From Ruthenibacterium lactatiformans (GTDB lineage: Bacteria > Bacillota > Clostridia > Oscillospirales > Ruminococcaceae), in assembly GCF_000949455.1 (NCBI RefSeq), contig NZ_JXXK01000029.1:1-48519 (forward strand): a DNA stretch of 48,519 bases, in the 5' to 3' direction. Both the position numbers and the translations under genes were made by a program. Positions 1-7,258 of this stretch are shown in pieces (within the stretch, counting starts at the first letter, position 1; every line of letters starts with the position of its first letter). The notes under the pieces are model-generated. The model saw only the letters and a list, made by a program, of their open reading frames with translations, was not told the DNA's origin and made no database searches.

Positions 1-261
1 GGTTCCTTCATTGAAAAAGTTGAACAGCAGCTGCCCAATGAGCAAATATACGGAAAAATTTTCGATACCGCTGCCACGCATGTCAAAAAGCGTGGAAAAC
101 ACCACCACCATGACGACATTCATCAGCAGCGGGTTGAGCACGCTCCACACCACGCCCAGCACGCTGCGGCGGTATTTCAGCTTGAAATCACGGCCGATCA
201 GGTTCTGCAGCAGGTAGCGGTACCGCCAGAAATCTTTGGCGTAAGCCTTCAGCATCTGCAT
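1..261 (-). CDS. ABC-2 type polysaccharide/polyol-phosphate export permease (partial, N-terminal part)
   Basis: Only the first 87 codons are in the window; the gene runs off the left edge. The translation opens MQMLKAYAKDFWRYRYLL and continues with NLIGRDFKLKYRRSVLGVVW and then a hydrophobic stretch beginning NPLLMNVVMVVVF. That order (amphipathic start, basic KLKYR-S-LG-VW motif, first membrane helix) is the signature of the TagG/RfbA/Wzm permeases that export teichoic acid or O-antigen chains across the cytoplasmic membrane with an ATPase partner. A second in-frame ATG lies two codons in. The upstream GAGGAAAG is rather far (about 15 nt) from the chosen ATG, so the exact start is uncertain. 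A TATAAT lies at 287-292 on the minus strand. The neighbouring rmlA remnant fits a polysaccharide locus. Confidence 0.8.
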   Translation of the reverse strand, partial: MQMLKAYAKDFWRYRYLLQNLIGRDFKLKYRRSVLGVVWSVLNPLLMNVVMVVVFSTLFDMRGSGIENFSVYLLIGQLLFNFFNEGT

Positions 262-286
262 TTTAATTAGACATCTCTTTCCTCTT

Positions 287-292
287 ATTATA
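287..292 (-). promoter_or_regulatory. Putative -10 box for the ABC permease gene
   Basis: A perfect TATAAT on the minus strand lies about 26 nt before the permease start codon. The expected -35 position (TTTTGT/TTTGTG around 309-315) is poor. Two copies of CAAGTAAG (near 297 and 330) flank it and could be operator halves, but this is weak. The AT-rich stretch 300-480 has a 9-bp inverted repeat (389-397 with 412-420) and no gene I can support. Confidence 0.35.
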
Positions 293-566
293 CTCCAAGT
301 AAGGATACCACAAAATTTTTCCCTTTACAAGCAAGTAAGATTTTCCTTACGCTAATTTCGACGTTACAGCTTTCTTTTCTCGTACCGGAATAGAATTGGA
401 CGAAACCATTTAATTCTATTGCACTACTGATAGAATTTTATATTATAAATCCATCACTGATAAAACATTTTGAAGTTCTGCTTTTAACGGAATACTCTAA
501 ACGAATGTTTCTACTATTATTATCCATGCAAAAAAGCGGTGGAAAACGTCGAGAATAAACGCGCTA

Positions 567-1413
567 GAGTCTGTTTTAAAACCTAGCCATTGTGTGAAAA
601 ACGACGATGTAATAGAACGGGAGCATGAAGAAACATGAAATAAGCGAAAAACAATGGAACAGGATCAAGGACAAGTTTCCGCCTGAAAGGGAGCCGCCAG
701 GAGGGCGTCCAAGGAAATGCAACCAGGAAATGCTTAACGCAATTCTATACTGGCTGAACACGGGAATTCCATGGCGTGATCTGCCGGAGCGGTTCGGCCC
801 ATGGCAAAGCGTATACAGTCGGTTTCGGGCCTGGACAAAAGCCGGAGTGTGGGAAAATATCCTCACAGCCCTGATTGAGCAGGATTTGGTGGACGAAACA
901 ACGCTAATGCTGGACAGCACTACGATCAAGGTTCACCAACATGCCAGTGGGGCTAAAAAGGGGGATATCACGAGGAAGCCGGGCAGAGGAGGAGAGGCTT
1001 GACCACAAAAGTTCATGCGGTAACGGATGGACTTGGGAATCCATTGCGCTTTTTGCTCTCCAGTGGGAACCGTAATGATATCTGCGTGGCGCAGGCACTG
1101 TTGGAACCTTTTGATTTAAACGGCAAGCAAGCTCATTCTGGCGGATAAAGGCTATGACAGCGATAAATTTGTACGCTGGTTGGAAGAACGGGGCGGAATC
1201 GTGGTGATTCCCAGCCGTATCACTACCAAACACCCCAGGAAAACAGACTGTCACACGTGCAAAGAGCGTCATCTGGTGGAAAACCTTTTCCTCAAGTTGA
1301 AAAACAACCGCCGTTTTGCCACCAGGTATGAGAAGAAAGCACTCTATTTTCACGCTGTTGTCTGTCTTGCCTGTATCCTTGTTTAGTTACTTTGATGGTT
1401 TTAAAACAGACTC
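567..1413 (+). mobile_element. IS5-family (IS427/IS1031-like) insertion sequence, 847 bp
   Basis: The ends carry a perfect 17-bp inverted repeat: GAGTCTGTTTTAAAACC at 567-583, and its complement at 1397-1413. A TA dinucleotide flanks each end (565-566 and 1414-1415), the target duplication typical of this group. Inside is one transposase gene in two frames (625-1386) filling almost the whole element. Removing 567-1413 plus one TA restores an rmlA reading frame (codons GCT ACG GTG), which confirms both boundaries. The size, TA duplication and two-frame transposase match the IS427 subgroup. The exact IS name is not known. Confidence 0.9.
625..1386 (+). pseudogene. IS5-family DDE transposase, two-frame and probably inactivated
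   Basis: Frame 1 (625-1002) is the N-terminal DUF4096-type region (WNRIKDKFP; GIPWRDLP--FGPW) followed by the first catalytic Asp in LMLDSTTIKVHQH. It ends at a TGA at 1000-1002. The next block (LTTKVHAVTDGLGNPL) is in the -1 frame, beginning near 985. Family members often join such frames by programmed frameshifting; an A5G5 run at about 955-964 is the likely site. A second break near 1126-1132 (one extra base) moves the rest to a third frame, which holds the second Asp (LADKGYDSD) and the Glu motif (ERHLVENLFLKLKNNRRFATRY), ending at TAG 1386. All three DDE residues survive, but the second shift should abolish full-length protein. Confidence 0.82.
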
Positions 1414-1595
1414 TACGGTGTTTGGCTATTATTTGTACGCTTCTGTGCGTTTCTGCATCGTGGATTTTGACGAAGATGGCGAGGTCGTTTCCGTGGAGGA
1501 AAAGCACGCGCAGTCAAAATCCAATTACGCGATCACGGGATATTTATACTTCTTCTCAATTCTTTAGGGTTGTGGCGAACATTTTGCTGTTCTAA

Positions 1596-1742
1596 CTATA
1601 TCCATATTCTGCGATACCCATGAGTACCATAACAACGCTCCTGATTCCGGCAACGCATTTCTTCCGCCAGTTCTTCATCCTTTTGTAACATCTCCAAGTG
1701 ATGTACGAAATCATAATATCGTCCCCCTTTTTCCTGACATAG
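1596..1742 (-). pseudogene. Fragment resembling IS3-family transposase OrfB N-terminal region
   Basis: An open minus-strand stretch ending at TAG (1596-1598) reads RYYDFVHHLEMLQKDEELAEEM, a short gap, then YGTHGYRRIWI. In IS3-family OrfB the segment after the HTH has the form SRSGYY-F--R----KDEELAE-I, then about 15 residues, then YGYRRI. The order and spacing agree. There is no start codon, no DDE domain and no terminal repeat that I can identify. It is at most a short relic, and the match was judged by eye only. Confidence 0.45.
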
Positions 1743-1746
1743 CAAC

Positions 1747-1790
1747 GCCCCCTATGTAGTTATTGTCCTACATAGGGGGCCTTTTGTATA
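1747..1790 (+). terminator. 13-bp perfect hairpin, terminator-like on the plus strand
   Basis: GCCCCCTATGTAG (1747-1759) pairs exactly with CTACATAGGGGGC (1768-1780) across an 8-nt loop and is followed on the plus strand by CTTTTGTAT. On the minus strand there is no T-run after it, so it is not a textbook terminator for the oxidoreductase gene that ends at 1845. It could also be the residue of a mobile-element end, given the IS relics beside it. Confidence 0.5.
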
Positions 1791-1844
1791 TTGTCCGCTT
1801 TTACTGGAGCAGTTCACTGGAAAGCCCTGCCTTTTCCTTATCTC

Positions 1845-3773
1845 TTACAGCTCACAGGCTGCATCATATGCGGTTTTGATGGCATTGGAAATGTCCGCCA
1901 CCTTATCCGCACAGTCGCCCACCCGCACTACGGGTATGCCTGCGTTTTCCAGCGCCGATGCATCGAATGCAGCAGGACGCGCCCCCACGGCCATTACCAC
2001 ATAGTCGCAAGGGATGAGCACTTCCCCGCCTTCTTTGTCTTCACAGACAAGTGTATCCATTGTGATTGCTTTCACCGTATGGCCCGGATACTGCTCTACG
2101 CCCAGCGTCTTGTAGTTTTCCATCAGCGTGGGAAGGATTGTAGTGCTCTCACCCGCGGCAATCTTATCCATCATCTCCACAATGGAGACCTTACAACCGT
2201 GTCCGGCCAGATATTCGGCGGTCTCGCATCCCACCATACCGCCTCCAATGACGGCCACGCGTCCATAGACCTGTTGTTCGCCTGCCAACACGGCCCAAGC
2301 GTCGGCCACATTCGGGCCGTTCTTGCCCGGGATGGGAGGTGCAAAGCTGGACGCCCCCACAGCTACGATCACAGCGTCCGGCTTCGTGTCCAAAATGTCC
2401 TCCGCAGACACTTCAGCCCCAAGGCGCAGTGTGACTCCCGCTTTGCATACAGCATGCGTCAAGTCCAATACGGCGCGGCGCATTTCTTCCTTGCGGGGCG
2501 GTACGCTGGCAATGTTTAACTGGCCTCCTAACTCTGGTGCGCGTTCGAACAGCGTGACGCTGTGCCCGCGCAGAGCGGCCACGCGCGCGGCCTCCAAACC
2601 GGATGGCCCACCGCCTACAACCGCAACATTTCTTTTCTCTGCAGCAGGCGTGATAGAACGGGTTCTCTCGTAACCGTTTTCCGCATTGAGCACGCAGGCC
2701 AGGAATGCACGGTTCTGGATGTTATCCGTACATCCCTTGTTGCACGAAATGCAGCGTCGGATATCGCACGCACAGCCCGACTGCGCTTTGTTCGGCCAAT
2801 CCGGGTCGCACAGGAGCGGGCGGCCCAAACCGATGATATCCGCCTTTTCGCTTTCTACGATCCGCTCTGCCATAGCGGGGTCGATAATGCGCCCTACCGT
2901 GCTGACCGGAATAGACACAGCCTCCTTCACCTGCCCGGCAATGTCCGCAAAAAAGCCGTAGGGCTGTACGCCCATAGGCGGGATGGTATCCGCCATATTG
3001 CCTGTATGATTGGCCTGCGCCACATGAAGCATATCCACGCCGGCTTCCTCCAGCCAACGGGCAAATTTCGGAGCGTCTGCCGCATCCACGCCGCCTTTGC
3101 CGCGTTCCGGCGTCACGACGGCAAATTTGTAGTCAATGACCATCTCCGGCACCGCCCGTTTGAGCGCCCGCACCAACATAATCGCAAAACGGGTACGGTT
3201 TTCCAAACTGCCACCAAATTTATCGGTACGATGGTTCATGCGTGTGCTGCACAGACATCCCACCAAACGGTCGCCATGTACCTGGACCACGTCCACGCCC
3301 GCCTTCTGCGCGCGCTGCGCGCATGCACATATTTTGTCGATGATGGAAAGCAGCGTCTCCTCGCTCACCTCGTCAGTAAAAAACTGCATATCATGGTGCA
3401 GCCGGGCACGTACCTCTTCCATTTTCCCTTGGGCAAAAAGCGCGTTGACCGCATCGCAGTCGTATTCCGGATGAAAAATCTGGACGCCCAGCTTTGCGCC
3501 ATAGGCATGCACACGGTCTGCAAGCAAACGGAAACTTTCAATCTGGCTGTCATCAAACAGCTTTGGCGTGGGAGAAAAACTGCGAATGGGCGCAACGTCG
3601 CCCAGCACGATGTATCCCACACCGCCCTGTGCCAGACGGGTATAGAACGCGCGGCTCTGTTCCCCAATGCTGCCGTCCCGTTCCTCATAGCCCGTGGTGA
3701 GCGGCGGAAACATGATACGGTTCTTCAACGTTATTCCGCCCACTGTTATCGGCTGCATGATTTTCATTTCCAT
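1845..3773 (-). CDS. NADH:flavin oxidoreductase, 2-enoate reductase/old yellow enzyme type with 4Fe-4S and FAD domains
   Basis: The 642-residue protein has the three-part layout of 2-enoate reductase and BaiCD-type enzymes. An FMN-binding TIM barrel (about 1-340, with GGSLENRTRF and a late GLGRPLL) comes first. It is followed by a 4Fe-4S Cys cluster C-C----C--C---C (CACDIRRCISCNKGC). Two Rossmann motifs for FAD and NAD(P)H follow (VAVVGGGPSGLEAAR and VAVIGGGMVGCETAEYL). Such enzymes pass electrons from NADH through FAD and Fe-S to FMN and reduce activated C=C bonds. The usual H-AH-YL substrate-anion motif is replaced by HGDRLVG, so the substrate may be atypical. GGGAGGT 8 nt before the first ATG supports the start. 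It is the last gene of a three-gene run with an esterase and a symporter. Confidence 0.9.
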   Translation of the reverse strand: MEMKIMQPITVGGITLKNRIMFPPLTTGYEERDGSIGEQSRAFYTRLAQGGVGYIVLGDVAPIRSFSPTPKLFDDSQIESFRLLADRVHAYGAKLGVQIFHPEYDCDAVNALFAQGKMEEVRARLHHDMQFFTDEVSEETLLSIIDKICACAQRAQKAGVDVVQVHGDRLVGCLCSTRMNHRTDKFGGSLENRTRFAIMLVRALKRAVPEMVIDYKFAVVTPERGKGGVDAADAPKFARWLEEAGVDMLHVAQANHTGNMADTIPPMGVQPYGFFADIAGQVKEAVSIPVSTVGRIIDPAMAERIVESEKADIIGLGRPLLCDPDWPNKAQSGCACDIRRCISCNKGCTDNIQNRAFLACVLNAENGYERTRSITPAAEKRNVAVVGGGPSGLEAARVAALRGHSVTLFERAPELGGQLNIASVPPRKEEMRRAVLDLTHAVCKAGVTLRLGAEVSAEDILDTKPDAVIVAVGASSFAPPIPGKNGPNVADAWAVLAGEQQVYGRVAVIGGGMVGCETAEYLAGHGCKVSIVEMMDKIAAGESTTILPTLMENYKTLGVEQYPGHTVKAITMDTLVCEDKEGGEVLIPCDYVVMAVGARPAAFDASALENAGIPVVRVGDCADKVADISNAIKTAYDAACEL

Positions 3774-3797
3774 TGTTGTTTACCTCCCTGCAAATGT

Positions 3798-3828
3798 CCC
3801 CCACAGGAGATCCTGCGGGGGTATTTTT
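3798..3828 (-). other. Strong intercistronic hairpin between esterase and oxidoreductase genes
   Basis: Positions 3798-3821 form an 11-bp stem (CCCCCACAGGA / TCCTGCGGGGG, one G-T pair) with a 2-nt loop in the 54-bp gap between the two genes. The T-run (TATTTTT, 3822-3828) is on the plus-strand side. In the operon's transcript the hairpin therefore lacks a 3' U-tract and is more likely a stability or processing element than a terminator. It would separate expression of the esterase/symporter part from the reductase. Confidence 0.55.
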
Positions 3829-4583
3829 CATAAATTGTCTTGAATGAACTTCCAAATTGCCTGTTCGCAGGCTGTGCGGGACGGAATGGTGGCGAAATTG
3901 TGGCCTCCGCCCGAAACACGTACAAACTCAGCCACCTGGTACAGCCCTGCATAACGTTTACAGCTTTCGTCATCCACCAGTTTATCATCATCTGCCCGGA
4001 TGACGATGACAGGACCGTTGTAGCCTTTTGCCTCTTCAAATGGATCCGGATGCGCCGCCATGTTGTAGTTGAAGGCCATTTTGTAAACAAGCCCCTCCAG
4101 GTCAGCATAATCTTTTCCGCTCTGCGTCACCATATCGGCCCGCCGGGCACAGCCATACCACATGCCCGCGCCCGGGCACATCAGGATCAGCCCGTGCGGC
4201 CGCAGACGCGGCGCGATGCTGGCCGCCACATAACCTCCCATGCTCTGCCCGGAAAGGAATACACGCCGTGAATCCACATAAGGCTGTGCGCGCACCCAGG
4301 CGTATAGATCAGCCGCATCGCTGTGCAGGCCATCGAACGTCATGTCCGAAAATTCGCCGTCACTCTCTCCGCAGCCATAGAAGTCGAACCGTGCGCAGCC
4401 CACTCCGTGGTCTGCCAGCATGCGTGCCATATGCGTGTGCAGATACTTGTACCCGGATGCTGAACCTGCAAAGCCGTGCAGATTCAGTACAAAAGGTACC
4501 GGCTCGTTCGTCTCAGGCAGCGTCACAATGCCGCGCAGCGTACAGCCCACCCGGTTCTCCATGGATACCTGCAATGTTTTCAT
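3828..4583 (-). CDS. Alpha/beta hydrolase, cinnamoyl/feruloyl esterase-like
   Basis: The 251-residue protein has the serine-hydrolase core: oxyanion segment LNLHGFAGS, RFDFYGCGESDG, nucleophile elbow GQSMGG (Ser near residue 113), the acid in ADDDKLVD, and the His in GGGHNF. The phrases RFDFYGCGESDGEFSDMT and YVDSRRVFLSGQSMGG resemble bacterial cinnamoyl/feruloyl esterases of the Est1E/LJ0536 type, which cleave hydroxycinnamate esters. There is no signal peptide, so it acts in the cytoplasm on imported substrate. Two starts are possible. The ATG at 4583 overlaps the upstream TGA as ATGA and has GGGGAG at a good distance, so I prefer it to the ATG at 4589. Ester specificity is inferred. Confidence 0.85.
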   Translation of the reverse strand: MKTLQVSMENRVGCTLRGIVTLPETNEPVPFVLNLHGFAGSASGYKYLHTHMARMLADHGVGCARFDFYGCGESDGEFSDMTFDGLHSDAADLYAWVRAQPYVDSRRVFLSGQSMGGYVAASIAPRLRPHGLILMCPGAGMWYGCARRADMVTQSGKDYADLEGLVYKMAFNYNMAAHPDPFEEAKGYNGPVIVIRADDDKLVDDESCKRYAGLYQVAEFVRVSGGGHNFATIPSRTACEQAIWKFIQDNL

Positions 4584-5977
4584 GGACATTGCTCCCCGTC
4601 TGTTTCCATGGCTGACGCTTTTTCTGCACGGCGGGCTTTCAGCTGCTCCAGCATTTCGGTCGTTTTTGCCTTTGTCAGCGGATAGACAAAGAACAAAATT
4701 GCAACCGCGACACCATAACCCAGCACATAAATGCCTGTGTAGGACTTCCAGATGGCGTTGCTTACTTCAGCCGTCTGCACCGCCCCCTCAGCCACGTTGT
4801 AGCCGATGAATCCCAGCACAAAACTGGAAAGACTCCCGGAAACAGCACTGGCCAGCTTGCGAAAAAATGAATAAGTAGAGTATACAATGCCTTCGTTACG
4901 CTCACCGGTCTGAAGCTCATGATAGTCGATGGAATCGTTCACCATGGCCCAGATGAGCACCTGCATACCGGATGCACCCAGATAGCAGACGCCATTGATG
5001 ACGATGAACAGTACGGGATTGTGGATGGGGAAAAAGAACAGAAGCGCGAACACAGCTGCCGCAAAACCTGCGCCCCAGCAGCACCATTCCTTTTTGCCCA
5101 GTTTATCGGCCAACGGTTGTGTAATGGCGAACGTGATGAGTGAATATAGTACGCTCAAACCGCCGGAGACAGCCATGATTTTAACATTCCCGAAGTAATC
5201 CTTGAACAGATAGGTGTTCAGACCGTTGACGACGGAAGCGCCGATCATACCCACAAGGCTGAAAAACATTACGCCCAGCAGCGCCTTATTTTTGGCGATT
5301 TCCTTGATGACGTGCAGGTAATTGAGCTTCTCACCTTTCGGGCGTTCCGGTACGGCTACGCGTTCTTTGCACCACACACAGGTGATTTGCAGGCACAGGA
5401 GGCCGATAAGAGCGAATACCGAAGCCAGCATCAAAAAACGGCCCGCCACCGGCTTATTGTCTACATACAGTACCAGAGGACCAACCATAACGATGACCGT
5501 CATAAAAATGGTACCGCCCAAACTGCGGTAACGGGAAAGCGCTGTGCGGTGGCGCACATCATCCGTCATAACGCTGGAAAGCGTACCAAACGGCACATTT
5601 ACACAGGTGTACAGCGCCTCATACAGAACATAGGTAACAAACATGTAGGCAAGGCGCAGTCCATAGGCCAAATTGCTCACATTGACAAAGCCCAGGATGC
5701 ACAGCACCGCCATGGGAAACGAAAAGGCCCGTATCCATGGAATGAACTTTCCTCCCTTTGTCGCCTCGCGGGAATCCACGATCGCACCTATGATAGGGTC
5801 ATTGACAGCGTCCCATATCTTTGTGATCAGCATCAGGATACCGATGTGGAACGGGTTCACCTGTAAAATCAGTGTGTAGAATACGGACAGGTACATTGCG
5901 CGGAACTGCTCCGTACAGCAGCAGCCCAGATCGCCCAGAGTATAGCCGAGCTTATCCCTCATGGAAAACGGTCTCAT
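4580..5977 (-). CDS. GPH-family (MelB-like) sugar/glycoside:cation symporter
   Basis: A 465-residue polytopic membrane protein with about 12 hydrophobic segments. The family signature KIWDAVNDPIIGAIVD, then TKGGKFIPWI, lies near residues 55-85, and RYRSLGG follows the DDVRHRTALS loop; both are hallmarks of glycoside-pentoside-hexuronide:cation symporters. These import glycosides, pentosides or hexuronides with Na+ or H+. The frame is open upstream of the chosen ATG, but AGGAGG 6 nt before 5977 fixes the start. It is the first gene of the operon and overlaps the esterase by 4 bp, implying coupled translation. It probably imports the compound that the esterase and oxidoreductase process. Confidence 0.9.
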   Translation of the reverse strand: MRPFSMRDKLGYTLGDLGCCCTEQFRAMYLSVFYTLILQVNPFHIGILMLITKIWDAVNDPIIGAIVDSREATKGGKFIPWIRAFSFPMAVLCILGFVNVSNLAYGLRLAYMFVTYVLYEALYTCVNVPFGTLSSVMTDDVRHRTALSRYRSLGGTIFMTVIVMVGPLVLYVDNKPVAGRFLMLASVFALIGLLCLQITCVWCKERVAVPERPKGEKLNYLHVIKEIAKNKALLGVMFFSLVGMIGASVVNGLNTYLFKDYFGNVKIMAVSGGLSVLYSLITFAITQPLADKLGKKEWCCWGAGFAAAVFALLFFFPIHNPVLFIVINGVCYLGASGMQVLIWAMVNDSIDYHELQTGERNEGIVYSTYSFFRKLASAVSGSLSSFVLGFIGYNVAEGAVQTAEVSNAIWKSYTGIYVLGYGVAVAILFFVYPLTKAKTTEMLEQLKARRAEKASAMETDGEQCP

Positions 5978-6037
5978 AATATCCTCCTTTTTTCTCTGCC
6001 CCGGTGCTTTTGGACGGAGAAGCTTCTTTACGGCTCT

Positions 6038-6107
6038 ATTATAAAAAGGAGGGCACAAAAATCATATCCAAAAATTGATTGAAAACTATCTGAAATTGAT
6101 GTACTAT
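6038..6107. promoter_or_regulatory. Divergent promoters between the symporter operon and its AraC regulator
   Basis: The minus strand carries a perfect TATAAT (6043-6038) 60 bp before the symporter start. The -35 position is poor (TATGAT at 17 bp), as expected for an activator-dependent promoter. On the plus strand TTGAAA (6079-6084), 17 bp, TACTAT (6102-6107) forms a plausible promoter for the regulator. The two lie back to back in a 199-bp gap, the usual arrangement for an AraC activator and its target. Confidence 0.5.
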
Positions 6108-6176
6108 ACAATTAATCCAAATTTTTTTAATACCGAGTTGGAATTCCACCCTTTTTTACAATCAGGAGGCAAGCAG

Positions 6177-7010
6177 ATGCTGGATTATGCTGTAAAAACA
6201 ATGTGCTTTGATGCTGCCTGTACAAAGCAGCTGTTCTCGGGGCGTTATTACAGTATTGTATTGGTAACACGCGGCACAGCACGGTTTCACTGGGAAGCGG
6301 AGCGTTGGATATGCAGCACCGAGGATCTGTTTCTCTTCAAGCCCGGAGAAGGCGCTGTAATGGTTTTTCCGGGCGGGAAGCTTCCACTGGAAATGCTGTG
6401 GGTACAACTTTCCCCCGAGGCCCTGGCTGCGCTCTCTGATGAAGCGACGCAGCTTGAGGCGAGCTTCAACGTGGTGCCCTTCCGGCGCATCGCTGTGCGG
6501 GCAGACAGTGAGATATCCATGCTCATCAAAAGCCTGGCACGCCGCATGGTCACGCTGCCGCAGGAGCACGACAGCTTTGCCAGCGCACTGTTTGAGGAGA
6601 GCTTGCTGAAGATGTTCGTCATCCTCGTGCTGCGCGCCTGTATCCACGCGGAGCAGCACCGCGCGCAGGGCAGCCGTAAACATCTGATGATGGACGAGCT
6701 GTTCGTGTACATCCGTACCCATATCACGGAAGAGATCACTCTGGAGCAGCTGGAGCAGGCATTCTATATCAGCCGGTTCCATATTGCACGGGAATTCAAA
6801 CGCCAGACAGGACAAACCCTGCACAGCTATATCGTCAAAACCAAACTGGACCTGTGCTGTCATTATATCGAACAGGGGCGTCCCATTACCGAGGTGTACC
6901 GGCTGGGAGGATTTGGCGGATACAATCATTTTTTCCGCGCATTCAAGCAGGAATACGGCATGACACCCAAGCAATATTTTCGTTCGGTACAAAAGGATGC
7001 GCATGCGTAG
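6177..7010 (+). CDS. AraC-family transcriptional regulator
   Basis: The 277-residue protein has an N-terminal cupin-like sensing domain (about 15-135) and a C-terminal double helix-turn-helix (about 178-272). The latter contains ITLEQLEQAFYISRFHIAREFK and GYNHFFRAFKQEYGMTPKQYF, the AraC/XylS signature. An open frame extends upstream, but AGGAGG at 6163-6168 sits 8 nt before the ATG at 6177, which decides the start. It is divergent from the symporter-esterase-reductase operon and is most simply its ligand-responsive activator. The ligand is unknown. Confidence 0.9.
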   Translation: MLDYAVKTMCFDAACTKQLFSGRYYSIVLVTRGTARFHWEAERWICSTEDLFLFKPGEGAVMVFPGGKLPLEMLWVQLSPEALAALSDEATQLEASFNVVPFRRIAVRADSEISMLIKSLARRMVTLPQEHDSFASALFEESLLKMFVILVLRACIHAEQHRAQGSRKHLMMDELFVYIRTHITEEITLEQLEQAFYISRFHIAREFKRQTGQTLHSYIVKTKLDLCCHYIEQGRPITEVYRLGGFGGYNHFFRAFKQEYGMTPKQYFRSVQKDAHA

Positions 7011-7114
7011 AAACACAGCCTCATGCCCTTCCCTTTGTGAGCCTCCATCTTTCCGCAGAGATATAAAACTTGGTTACGCGTTCCTCTCCTTTTCATCCCG
7101 CCTTAAAAAAGCAC

Positions 7115-7145
7115 TTGACTTGGAGTCAACTTTAAGCTGTATAAT
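7115..7145 (+). promoter_or_regulatory. MerR-type promoter/operator (19-bp spacer) before the flavodoxin gene
   Basis: TTGACT (7115-7120) and TATAAT (7140-7145) are separated by 19 bp, the overlong spacing that MerR-family activators correct by twisting DNA. The spacer holds a dyad, CTTGGAGTCAACTTTAAG (7119-7136), with arms CTTGGAGT and ACTTTAAG that match except for two bases. This is close to known operators of aldehyde- or redox-sensing MerR proteins. No merR gene lies in the window, so the regulator would act from elsewhere. The ~110-nt leader to 7258 holds no other feature I can support. Confidence 0.7.
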
Positions 7146-7258
7146 ACTGACACGCTTCGATCACAGTTTTCATCCCCCGTTAAGGCTGTGGTTCACATTT
7201 CGGAAGCGTGCAAAAGAGGCGGCACTGCACCCGAGTATATAAACAGGAGGAAAACTTT

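Larger units (their letters stand above)
488..1567 (+). pseudogene. Decayed glucose-1-phosphate thymidylyltransferase (rmlA/rfbA) remnant, split by an IS element
   Basis: Joining 488-566 to 1416-1567 across the insertion gives one open frame. It reads KKAVENVENKRATVFGYY, then RF-IVDFDEDGEVVSVEEK, then SKSNYAITG-LYFF. This is the centre of RmlA, which makes dTDP-glucose at the head of dTDP-rhamnose synthesis: the family shows A-TVFGYYV-DPERFGVVEFD-DGK-ISIEEKP-PKSNYAV-GLYFYD. Only about a quarter of the usual ~290 residues remain. The N-terminal GGSGTRL nucleotide-binding loop and the C-terminus are missing, and an in-frame stop (485-487) precedes the fragment. Residues conserved in RmlA are already substituted here (for example YASVRF where DPERF is usual), so decay is advanced. 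It cannot encode an active enzyme. Confidence 0.8.
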
